Shown here: positions 1 to 5,810 of the stretch, in pieces
Layout: each line of letters starts with the position of its first letter
How positions within the stretch are numbered: the stretch's first letter is position 1
NCBI GenBank assembly: GCA_035762425.1
Contig: DASTOW010000261.1
Location: 1 to 9,356 of the forward strand
Length of the DNA stretch: 9,356 nt
Origin: AWTP1-13 sp035762425
GTDB lineage: Bacteria; Pseudomonadota; Alphaproteobacteria; Rhizobiales; Hyphomicrobiaceae
Reading direction: 5' to 3'
Made by a program: the position numbers and the translations under genes
The notes under the pieces: model-generated
The model's database searches: none
What the model was told of the DNA's origin: nothing
Seen by the model: the letters and a program-made list of their open reading frames with translations, nothing else

Positions 1-1701
1 CCGGTCGATCCGCATCCCAAGTTCAAGTCGAAGTCCGCCCTCGAAGTGATCATGACCACGCTGCACTCGGGCGGCAAGTTCGATAGCAAGGTCTACAACA
101 CGTCGGGCGGCCTGCATGGCGTGGGCGTGTCTGTCGTCAACGCACTGTCTGAGAAGCTCGAAGTTGAGGTGGCGCGCGGCCAGCAGCTCTATCGCATGGA
201 GTTCGCGCGCGGACAGCCGCAAGGCAAGCTCAAGAACGTCGGGCCCATCAAGAACCGGCGCGGCACCAGCATCCGCTTCAAGCCGGACGAGCAGATCTTC
301 GGCAAGGGCGCCACCTTCAAGCCGGCCCGCCTGTTCCGCATGGCGCGTTCCAAGGCCTACCTGTTCGGCGGCGTCGAGATCCGCTGGTCGTGTGCGGCAA
401 GCCTCATCAAGGACGACACGCCGGCCGAAGCCACCTTCCACTTCCCCGGCGGCCTCAAGGAGTACCTGGAAGCCACCATCAACGGCCAGACCCGGGTCAC
501 CAAGGACATTTTCGCCGGCAAGATCGACAAGGATGGCGGACACGGCTCGGTCGAATGGGCGGTGTGCTGGGTCGCCGACGAGGACGGCTTCCTCAACTCC
601 TATTGCAACACCATTCCGACGCCCGAAGGCGGCACGCACGAGAACGGCCTGCGCACGGCGCTGAGCAAGGGCCTGCGCGACTTCGGCGAGCGGGTCGGCA
701 ACCGCCGCGCTGCGCAGGTCACCGCCGAGGACGTGCAGGGCACGGCAGCGGCCATGCTGTCGGTGTTCATCCGCGAGCCCGAGTTCCAGGGCCAGACCAA
801 GGACAAGCTCGCCACCCAGGAAGCTACCCGCATCGTCGAGAATGCAGTGCGCGATGCCTTCGACCACTGGCTTGCCGACAGCCCGCAGCAAGCCACGCGC
901 CTGCTCGAGTGGACCATCGACCAGGCCGAGGAGCGCTTGAAGCGCAAGCGCGAGAAGGAGGTCGGCCGGCAGTCGGCGACACGCAAGCTGCGCCTGCCTG
1001 GCAAGCTGGCTGACTGCTCGTCCAACTCCAAGCAGGGCACCGAGATATTCATCGTCGAGGGTGACAGCGCTGGCGGCTCGGCCAAGCAGGCGCGCGATCG
1101 CGAGACGCAGGCTATCCTGCCGCTGCGCGGCAAGATCCTCAACGTCGCCAACGCCTCTTCGCAGAAGTTGTCGCAGAACCAGCTGCTCTCAGACCTCATT
1201 CAGGCCCTGGGAGTGGGCACCGGCAGCAAATATCGCGATGAGGATCTGCGCTACGAGCGCGTGATCGTCATGACGGATGCCGACGTGGACGGCGCCCACA
1301 TCGCTTCGCTGCTGATCACGTTTTTCTACCAGGAGATGCCGGAGCTGATCGAGAACGGGCATCTGTATCTGGCCATGCCTCCCCTCTTCAAGCTCACGCA
1401 CGGGGCCAAATCCGTGTACGCGCGCGACGAGAAGCACAAGGCCGAGCTGATGAAGTCGGAGTTCGCGGCCAACGCCAAGGTAGAGGTGAGCCGCTTCAAG
1501 GGGCTGGGCGAGATGAATGCTGCGCAGCTCAAAGAGACGACGATGAACATGGCCAAGCGCAACCTGCTCAAGGTCGAGATCGCCAAGGACGACAAGGCCG
1601 AGATCACCGAGGCGGTCAACGCGCTGATGGGCTCCAAGCCCGAGGCCCGCTTCCGCTTCATCCAGGAGCGCGCGGCCTTCGCCAAGGATCTGGATATCTA
1701 G
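1..1701 (+). CDS. parE: DNA topoisomerase IV subunit B (ParE), 5'-truncated by the window edge
   Basis: This is the ATPase subunit of topoisomerase IV, which decatenates daughter chromosomes together with ParC in the cytoplasm. The frame is open from base 1, so an internal ATG at 46 is not the start. 566 codons are present; the family is usually about 630-690 residues, so roughly the first 100 residues (start of the GHKL ATPase domain) lie outside. Visible landmarks are the ATP-lid motif GGLHGVGVSVVN near 109-144, the transducer domain, and the TOPRIM domain with EGDSAGGSAKQARDR (catalytic Glu at 1057), PLRGKILNV, and the metal-binding DADVDGAHI (from 1276). The C-terminal SRFKGLGEM block and the KPEARFRFIQERA ending are also present. 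The DLIQALGVGTG and PEARFRFIQERA stretches match alphaproteobacterial ParE, and the ParE-like QARDRETQ after EGDSA argues against GyrB. The reading frame is intact. It ends 16 bp before a 13-bp repeat array and converges on a - strand gene. Confidence 0.95.
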   Translation, partial: PVDPHPKFKSKSALEVIMTTLHSGGKFDSKVYNTSGGLHGVGVSVVNALSEKLEVEVARGQQLYRMEFARGQPQGKLKNVGPIKNRRGTSIRFKPDEQIFGKGATFKPARLFRMARSKAYLFGGVEIRWSCAASLIKDDTPAEATFHFPGGLKEYLEATINGQTRVTKDIFAGKIDKDGGHGSVEWAVCWVADEDGFLNSYCNTIPTPEGGTHENGLRTALSKGLRDFGERVGNRRAAQVTAEDVQGTAAAMLSVFIREPEFQGQTKDKLATQEATRIVENAVRDAFDHWLADSPQQATRLLEWTIDQAEERLKRKREKEVGRQSATRKLRLPGKLADCSSNSKQGTEIFIVEGDSAGGSAKQARDRETQAILPLRGKILNVANASSQKLSQNQLLSDLIQALGVGTGSKYRDEDLRYERVIVMTDADVDGAHIASLLITFFYQEMPELIENGHLYLAMPPLFKLTHGAKSVYARDEKHKAELMKSEFAANAKVEVSRFKGLGEMNAAQLKETTMNMAKRNLLKVEIAKDDKAEITEAVNALMGSKPEARFRFIQERAAFAKDLDI

Positions 1702-1717
1702 CAACCAGCGCGGCGTG

Positions 1718-1795
1718 GGGCCCAGTTCATAAGCCTAGTGCATGGGCCCAGTTCAGGGGCCCAGTTCAGGGGCCCAGGTCATAAGCCTAGTTCAG
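1718..1795. repeat. Six-unit 13-bp tandem repeat (minisatellite)
   Basis: Six consecutive 13-bp units stay in perfect register. Units of type A (consensus GGGCCCAGTTCAK) start at 1718, 1744, 1757 and 1770; units of type B (AAGCCTAGTKCAK) start at 1731 and 1783. The A-B pair at 1718-1743 recurs at 1770-1795, so there is also a higher-order 52-bp arrangement. Type A units contain the self-complementary GGGCCC, so neighbouring units could pair into short hairpins in RNA. The array fills almost all of the gap between the convergent genes parE and the small secreted-protein gene. The last unit supplies the final two codons and the TAG stop of the latter. No T-tract is present, so it is not a standard intrinsic terminator. 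Confidence 0.9.
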
Positions 1796-2059
1796 GGGGC
1801 TGACCTTGGCCGCCATGTCGGGAATGAGCCGCACCTGATAGCTGTGGTTCTCGCACTTGAGCAGCCACACCGCCTCATCCGGCCTAGACAGCGATTGGTC
1901 CCGCTCGGCGCTGATCGGCTTCTCGCATGCATAGCCCTGCATGCGAATGTGGGCGGCAATGATGTCCTTGGCGGATTCCTGTGCCTGTGCGGGGCCCGTC
2001 TGACACACGGCCGCTATGGCGACCACCGTCAAGCTCACCCCGCCCCATAGTCGCTGCAT
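1787..2059 (-). CDS. Small secreted/periplasmic protein with one cysteine pair, function unknown
   Basis: The product is 90 residues. It has an N-terminal signal peptide: a short basic start (MQR), a hydrophobic core at about residues 7-20, and a likely signal peptidase I site after AQA at residue 26. The mature part of about 64 residues contains exactly two cysteines (C45 and C69), which could form a disulfide in the periplasm. It also has the stretches GYACEKPISAERD, PDEAVWLLKCEN and YQVRLIPDMAAKV, which resemble a family of short uncharacterised alphaproteobacterial proteins I recall only vaguely. I chose the ATG at 2059 because GGAG lies 6 nt upstream and it begins the signal peptide directly. 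An upstream in-frame ATG at 2104 lacks a ribosome binding site. The stop codon lies inside the last unit of the 13-bp repeat array. The gene is on the same strand as ppk2, 116 bp downstream of it, and converges with parE. No function can be assigned. Confidence 0.75.
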   Translation of the reverse strand: MQRLWGGVSLTVVAIAAVCQTGPAQAQESAKDIIAAHIRMQGYACEKPISAERDQSLSRPDEAVWLLKCENHSYQVRLIPDMAAKVSPLN

Positions 2060-2130
2060 CGCTCGCTCCGGCCATCTGATCCGAGGCGATGATGCTCCGT
2101 GCAACGTGCATCAGCGGCTGACGCGCACGC

Positions 2131-2146
2131 TATAATTTTAGGTCAA
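2131..2146. promoter_or_regulatory. AT-rich promoter-like element between ppk2 and the small secreted-protein gene
   Basis: A perfect TATAAT (2131-2136) reads rightward in an otherwise GC-rich gap, but no good -35 lies 16-18 bp upstream of it. Rightward transcription would run antisense into the 3' end of ppk2. On the opposite strand a TTGACC (2146 to 2141) could be the -35 for the small secreted-protein gene, but the matching -10 position (CGTCAG) is poor. The orientation is therefore unresolved. Confidence 0.3.
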
Positions 2147-2175
2147 TTGTGCGTATCGGCTGGTTGCGCCCGGTC

Positions 2176-3096
2176 TCAGTAGACCTCCGGCACGTACAAC
2201 TCCTGCGCCACGGGCTGGCGCTGATAATCCGGATTGTGCGTGCGCGGTGGCAGCACGATCGTCGAACGGTCCACAGCCAGATAGGGGATCTGGGTCAGCA
2301 GGTGATGGATGCAGTTGAGGCGGGCCTTCTTCTTGTCCACCGCCTCCACCACCCACCAGCGCGCCTCGGGGATGTGCGTCTTGGCGAGCATCGTCTCCTT
2401 GGCGATCGTGTAGGCCTCCCAGCGCTTGCGCGACTCCAGGTCCATCGGGCTCAGCTTCCATTGCTTGAGCGGGTCGCGGATGCGCATCATGAACCGGAAG
2501 TGCTGCTCCTCGTCGGTGATCGAGAACCAGTACTTGATGAGGATGATGCCGGAGCGAACCAGCATCTTCTCGAACTCGGGCACCGTGCGCAGAAACTCGT
2601 CGCACTCGGCCTGGCTGCAAAAGCCCATCACCCGCTCGACGCCGGCACGACTGTACCAGCTGCGGTCGAACAGCACGATCTCGCCCGCAGCCGGCAGGTG
2701 CGCCACGTAGCGCTGGAAATACCATTGCGTGCGCTCGCGCTCGTTGGGTGCGGGCAGCGCTGCGACCCGGCAGACACGCGGATTGAGCCGCTGCGTGATG
2801 CGCTTGATGACGCCGCCCTTGCCGGCTGCGTCGCGACCTTCGAAAATCACCACCACCTTGAGCTTCTGGTCGACCACCCAGTCCTGCAGCTTCACCAACT
2901 CGCCCTGCAGGCCGAACAGCTCCTTGAAGTAGGTCGTCCGCTCGATCGCGTCCTGCTCGTTGCGGCCTGCCATGTCGCTGACCAGCGCATCGAGCCGCCT
3001 GTCGTCGAGTTCCAGCTCCAGTTCTTCCTCGAAGCTGTCGACCAGCTCTTCGCGGATGCGCGGGTCGGCTGCGTGGGCATCCTTGCGTATTTTCAC
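2176..3096 (-). CDS. ppk2: Polyphosphate kinase 2 (PPK2 family)
   Basis: PPK2 enzymes transfer phosphate from inorganic polyphosphate to nucleoside diphosphates (ADP/GDP to ATP/GTP) in the cytoplasm, or run in reverse. The 306-residue product has the Walker A motif FEGRDAAGKGG (residues 85-95) and the Walker B/lid motif FDRSWYSRAGVERVMGF (143-159). It also has the family blocks TQWYFQRYVAHLPAAGE, DPLKQWKLSPMDLESRKRWEAYT and KKKARLNCIHHLL. An acidic N-terminus (Glu/Asp-rich around 22-32) precedes the kinase fold. From memory it is very like Pseudomonas aeruginosa PA0141 (single-domain, class I) over its whole length. The start is a GTG at 3096 with GAGG 5 nt upstream; an ATG at 3101 is in another frame and stops after two codons. 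It lies between the methyltransferase gene (112 bp upstream) and the small secreted-protein gene, all on the same strand. The upstream gap holds palindromes, so it probably has its own promoter. Confidence 0.95.
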   Translation of the reverse strand: MKIRKDAHAADPRIREELVDSFEEELELELDDRRLDALVSDMAGRNEQDAIERTTYFKELFGLQGELVKLQDWVVDQKLKVVVIFEGRDAAGKGGVIKRITQRLNPRVCRVAALPAPNERERTQWYFQRYVAHLPAAGEIVLFDRSWYSRAGVERVMGFCSQAECDEFLRTVPEFEKMLVRSGIILIKYWFSITDEEQHFRFMMRIRDPLKQWKLSPMDLESRKRWEAYTIAKETMLAKTHIPEARWWVVEAVDKKKARLNCIHHLLTQIPYLAVDRSTIVLPPRTHNPDYQRQPVAQELYVPEVY

Positions 3097-3174
3097 GCCA
3101 TCCTCGCAATGCTATGAGGGCATTCACAACACGTCGGCAAACTGCAAACGCCGCAATGTCCCATGCGATGCATG

Positions 3175-3200
3175 CGCCATTGTGACAGCTGTCGCCATTG
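3175..3200. promoter_or_regulatory. Palindrome flanked by direct repeats upstream of ppk2 (possible operator)
   Basis: The perfect 10-bp palindrome GACAGCTGTC (3184-3193) is flanked by two copies of CGCCATTG (3175-3182 and 3193-3200). A further self-complementary ATGCAT sits at 3168-3173, and a 7-bp-spaced GCAAAC pair is at 3137-3149. The cluster lies in the 112-bp gap between the methyltransferase stop and the ppk2 start, about 80-105 bp upstream of the ppk2 GTG. Binding by a regulator is inferred only from this symmetry. Confidence 0.35.
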
Positions 3201-3208
3201 AGCGCGGG

Positions 3209-3943
3209 CTACGACCCGTCGCGCTTCAGCCCGCCTTCAGCCGGAGCAAGTTCGCTGACGCGGCGCAGCCTGCCTTTGGCGGGCAGCGCGCCCATCAGCT
3301 CCTTGCGCGCTTCGACGATGATGACGCCGGCAAAGGCCGGCCACAGGCGCGGGCCCATGCGCTCGAAGGCCATGGCCCAGCGTACCAGCCATTGCCGGTC
3401 GACGGGGGGCATGTAGAGGGCGTTGCTCCACTCGACGGGCGTGAACAGCGAGTCCGTCAGCAGCCGCTCGAGCTGTCCGCGGCTGTAGGGACGCCCGTGC
3501 CCGAACGGAGTGGAGTCCATGCGAGCCCACACGCCGCGCCGGTTCGGCACGATCAGCAACAGGCGCCCTTCGGGGCTGAGCACCCGCCACATCTCGCGCA
3601 GCAGAGCTCCGGTGCGCTCCGACGCCTCCAGGCAGTGAACCGCCAGCAACCGATCGATGCTAGCGTCCGGCAGCGGCAGCATGGCCTCTTCCACCATCAC
3701 CGTCTGCCCGTGTCCGGAGGCCGGCCAGGCCAGCGCACCCTGGCTCGCCGGCATCAGGGCGCCAAGCCGCGCCGCCTCGCCGCGGAACATGCCGAGATAG
3801 GGCACAGCGAAGCCGAGGCCCATCAGCTGCGACCCGCTCACGCCGCGCCAACGGGCCCGGATGCGACCGGCGAGCAGCCGTCGCGCCACGCTGCCGAGCG
3901 CGCTGGCATAGAAGGCGCGAAGCTCGAGAACATCGGGGTGCAT
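3209..3943 (-). CDS. Class I SAM-dependent methyltransferase-like protein (gloB-linked family)
   Basis: The product is 244 residues with a Methyltransferase_11-like core. Residues 40-50 (LMGLGFAVPYL) occupy the place of the SAM-binding glycine motif but carry a degenerate GLGFA form. Then come LPLPDASIDRLLAVHCLE (89-106), the usual region after motif II, and WRVLSPEGRLLLIVPNR (119-135), the conserved post-III strand. RGVWARMDSTPFGHGRPYSRGQL (136-158) and WPAFAGVIIVEARK (201-214) are stretches I recognise from alphaproteobacterial proteins annotated only as methyltransferases and encoded divergently from gloB. The substrate is unknown, and with the altered glycine motif SAM binding is not certain. 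The ATG at 3943 is at the conserved N-terminus (MHPDVLELRAFY), with only a weak AGG upstream. It diverges from gloB across 198 bp. There is no signal peptide; the protein should be cytoplasmic. Confidence 0.85.
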   Translation of the reverse strand: MHPDVLELRAFYASALGSVARRLLAGRIRARWRGVSGSQLMGLGFAVPYLGMFRGEAARLGALMPASQGALAWPASGHGQTVMVEEAMLPLPDASIDRLLAVHCLEASERTGALLREMWRVLSPEGRLLLIVPNRRGVWARMDSTPFGHGRPYSRGQLERLLTDSLFTPVEWSNALYMPPVDRQWLVRWAMAFERMGPRLWPAFAGVIIVEARKELMGALPAKGRLRRVSELAPAEGGLKRDGS

Positions 3944-4141
3944 TGGGCCTGTGCTAACCGTCGCAAGGGCTCCGCGCGGCCACGGAGCATGGGTTGAATT
4001 CGATCAATCGCCTGCTAGTGTCCTTCAGATCGAGGCCGCCGCATCACGACCCGGCCGCTGGCAAGGCCGCGGACGTCTCGATCATCACACTAGGTGCGTC
4101 TAGACCACGAAAATGCAAGCAAAACGACGAGGCACTGGCAA
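3944..4141. promoter_or_regulatory. Divergent intergenic region, methyltransferase gene / gloB
   Basis: This 198-bp gap must hold promoters for both flanking genes. For gloB a weak candidate is TTGAAT (3994-3999), then 16 bp, then TAGTGT (4016-4021), leaving a leader of about 110 nt. A 6-bp hairpin GCTCCG/CGGAGC with an 8-nt loop sits at 3969-3988. An inverted pair CTAGTGT (4015-4021) and ACACTAG (4086-4092) is 64 bp apart. None of these is strong. Confidence 0.3.
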
Positions 4142-4909
4142 ATGGCCAAACTCGAGATTCACCAGTTTCCGTGTCTGTCCGACAACTTTGGCGTGCTGAT
4201 CCACGCGCCTGGTGGCGCCACCGCAGCCATCGACGTTCCCGATGCCAAGACGGTGATGGCAGCCCTCAAGGCCAAGGCATGGAAGCTGTCGCATATCTTC
4301 ACCACGCACCACCATGCCGACCACACCGCCGGCAACCTCGAGGTCAAGGCAGCGACCGGCTGCACCATCATTGGCCCGCGCGCTGAAGCCGCCAAGATCC
4401 CCGGCATCGACACCGAGGTCGGCCAGGGCGACACCTTCCGGTTCGGCGAGCACGAGGTGCGCGTGCTGGATACGCCCGGCCACACCGCCGGCCACATCTC
4501 ATATTGGATTCCGTCAGCCAGCGTGGCATTCGTTGGCGACACGCTGTTTGCAGTCGGCTGCGGCCGCGTCATCGAGGGCGACGCCAAGATGATGTGGAAT
4601 TCGCTGCAGAAGCTGATCGCCCTGCCCAAGGAGACCGCGGTCTATTGCGGGCACGAGTATACACAGTCAAACATCCGCTTTGCGCTCACCATCGAGCCCG
4701 ACAATGCGATGCTGCAGAAGCGCGCCAAGGAGGTCGATGCCCTGCGGGCTGCCGGCAAGGCGACGCTGCCGACGCGCATGGATCTCGAGCTTGAGACCAA
4801 CCCGTTCCTGCGTCCGAGCGTGCCGGCCATCCAGCAGCGCTTAGGCATGGTGGGCAAGCCCGAGTGGCAGATATTCGGCGAGATCCGCGAACGCAAGAAC
4901 CGCGGCTAG
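4142..4909 (+). CDS. gloB: Hydroxyacylglutathione hydrolase (glyoxalase II)
   Basis: It hydrolyses S-D-lactoylglutathione to D-lactate and glutathione, the second step of methylglyoxal detoxification in the cytoplasm. The 255-residue product has the binuclear-metal beta-lactamase fold: THHHADH (T55-H61, giving ligands H56, H58, D60 and H61), H114 in TPGHTAGH, D133 in GDTLF and H171 in CGHEYT. GCGR (139-142) and the C-terminal R249/K252 pair match the glutathione-contact positions of the family. The length is normal for bacterial GloB. I chose the ATG at 4142 because it begins the conserved N-terminus (MAKLEIHQFPCLSDN) and has GAGG 9 nt upstream; the same frame is open upstream to a GTG at 4094, but those residues are not family-like. 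It diverges from the methyltransferase gene and precedes a DUF985 cupin gene by 147 bp. The hairpin after its stop suggests that the cupin gene may not be simply co-transcribed. Confidence 0.95.
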   Translation: MAKLEIHQFPCLSDNFGVLIHAPGGATAAIDVPDAKTVMAALKAKAWKLSHIFTTHHHADHTAGNLEVKAATGCTIIGPRAEAAKIPGIDTEVGQGDTFRFGEHEVRVLDTPGHTAGHISYWIPSASVAFVGDTLFAVGCGRVIEGDAKMMWNSLQKLIALPKETAVYCGHEYTQSNIRFALTIEPDNAMLQKRAKEVDALRAAGKATLPTRMDLELETNPFLRPSVPAIQQRLGMVGKPEWQIFGEIRERKNRG

Positions 4910-4922
4910 GCAGTTATTGCCC

Positions 4923-4942
4923 TCCCCACTGGGCCCTGGGGA
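4923..4942 (+). terminator. Possible hairpin after gloB
   Basis: TCCCCA (4923-4928) pairs with TGGGGA (4937-4942) around an 8-nt loop, starting 13 bp after the gloB stop. AAGATAG follows instead of a T-tract, so this is at best a weak or Rho-assisted terminator. Confidence 0.3.
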
Positions 4943-5000
4943 AAGATAGGATGAGGGGCAGCCGCAAGCGCCTGAGCAAAAGCGCCTTACCCCCGACCCT

Positions 5001-5033
5001 CTGCCCGCGCGGTTGCGTGCGGGGCGTGGGCAG
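5001..5033. other. GC-rich hairpin upstream of the cupin gene
   Basis: CTGCCCGCGC (5001-5010) pairs with 5024-5033 through 10 positions including one G-T wobble, around a 13-nt loop. It ends 10 bp before the strong ribosome binding site of the DUF985 gene. No T-tract follows. It could be a leader-RNA structure or a fragment of a dispersed intergenic palindrome; the sequence alone does not decide. Confidence 0.45.
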
Positions 5034-5056
5034 ATGGGCGGAGAGGAGGGTGCCAT

Positions 5057-5494
5057 ATGTCCGCAGCCACGCAGCTCTCCGCCGCGGAAATCATCCGCCT
5101 GCTGGGGCTGCAGCCGCATCCCGAGGGCGGGCATTTCCGTGAGACGTTTCGCGACGCAGGCGTCGATGGTGCGCGCGCGGCCTCCACAGCCATCTATTTC
5201 TTGTTGCGCGCAGGCGAGCTGTCGCGCTGGCACCGCGTCGATGCGGTCGAGGTATGGCACTGGTATGCCGGCGCGCCACTCCTCCTGTCGATCGCCGACA
5301 GTGCTGGACATCGGGCCATCACGCTTGGAACGGATCTTGCCGGCGGCGAGCGCCCGCAAGCCGTGGTGCCAGCCCATGCTTGGCAGCAGGCCAAGAGCCT
5401 CGGTGCCTGGACGCTGGTCGGCTGCACGGTTGCGCCCGCCTTCGAGTTCGCCGGCTTCGAAATGGCCCCCGACGATTTTGTGCCACGGGGTTGA
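5057..5494 (+). CDS. DUF985 / Cupin_5 family protein
   Basis: The product is 145 residues, a single cupin beta-barrel. Family marks are HPEGGHFRETF (21-31), STAIYFLL (43-50), SRWHRVDAVEVWHWYAG (56-72), VVPAHAWQQA (103-112) and GAWTLVGCTVAPAFEFAGFEM (116-136). H59, E65 and H68 sit where cupins often bind metal or substrate, but no reaction is established for this family as far as I know. Some relatives carry sugar-epimerase-like annotations that I would not transfer. The ATG at 5057 has an excellent GAGGAGGG ribosome binding site (5043-5050) 6 nt upstream, which fixes the start and suggests high translation. It follows gloB on the same strand, an arrangement I recall from other alphaproteobacteria, so a link to glyoxal or sugar-aldehyde metabolism is possible but unproven. 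Confidence 0.9.
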   Translation: MSAATQLSAAEIIRLLGLQPHPEGGHFRETFRDAGVDGARAASTAIYFLLRAGELSRWHRVDAVEVWHWYAGAPLLLSIADSAGHRAITLGTDLAGGERPQAVVPAHAWQQAKSLGAWTLVGCTVAPAFEFAGFEMAPDDFVPRG

Positions 5495-5810
5495 GCTAGA
5501 TCAGCACACCGATTCGCCAAGGTGATCCCGCGCGAACACCACGCGGCAATGAACGGTGTGAGTGCAAAACGGCGGGCCTTGCGCGTGACTCTCGCGCCAC
5601 TCCACCGTTTATCCACGTGTTGCCCACGGCGAAATCTTGGATCAAGTCCATGACGCTGCACAGGTATTTGAGTTTGTTGCAGCACCGCTTCCGCCCTGCG
5701 CTTGCGGCGTCAACCCGACTCGTACGAATTTGCGGTCGGCGGGAAATTGTAAGCCGTACGATTTTGCACGTCATGCAAACAACACTACGGCACGTTGGGG
5801 GTAGTTCCAT
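5495..5810. promoter_or_regulatory. 316-bp gene-free region upstream of the NYN gene with operator-like repeats
   Basis: I find no convincing gene here. The left part has a weak 5-bp hairpin CCGCG/CGCGG (5528-5546) after the cupin stop. The right part has two near-identical 13-mers, CGTACGAATTTGC (5721-5733) and CGTACGATTTTGC (5755-5767), each beginning with the palindrome CGTACG. The second runs into the inverted repeat TTTGCAcgtcaTGCAAA (5763-5779), whose arms match perfectly. This cluster ends 32 bp before the NYN start and overlaps a possible weak promoter, TTGCAC (5764-5769), 16 bp, TACGGC (5786-5791). Autoregulation or repression of the NYN gene is a reasonable inference. A lone TTATCCACG at 5609-5617 resembles a DnaA box but stands alone. 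Confidence 0.5.

Noticed and set aside
1718..1795. CRISPR array
   Set aside because: Units are directly adjacent 13-mers without spacers, and no cas genes are nearby.
2149..3117. 322-codon + strand frame opposite ppk2
   Set aside because: Leu/His/Arg-rich shadow; the - strand encodes an unmistakable PPK2. The TATAAT just upstream does not rescue it as a gene.
2960..3997. 345-codon + strand frame across the ppk2-methyltransferase region
   Set aside because: It starts with Ser-rich low complexity and runs antisense to two recognisable genes.
4928..4936. ACTGGGCCC, the reverse complement of part of the 13-bp repeat unit
   Set aside because: Only 9 bp match and there is no tandem context; probably coincidence around the self-complementary GGGCCC.
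5609..5617. DnaA-box-like TTATCCACG
   Set aside because: Eight of nine positions match the consensus, but it is solitary, with no AT-rich unwinding region or neighbouring boxes, so chance is likely.
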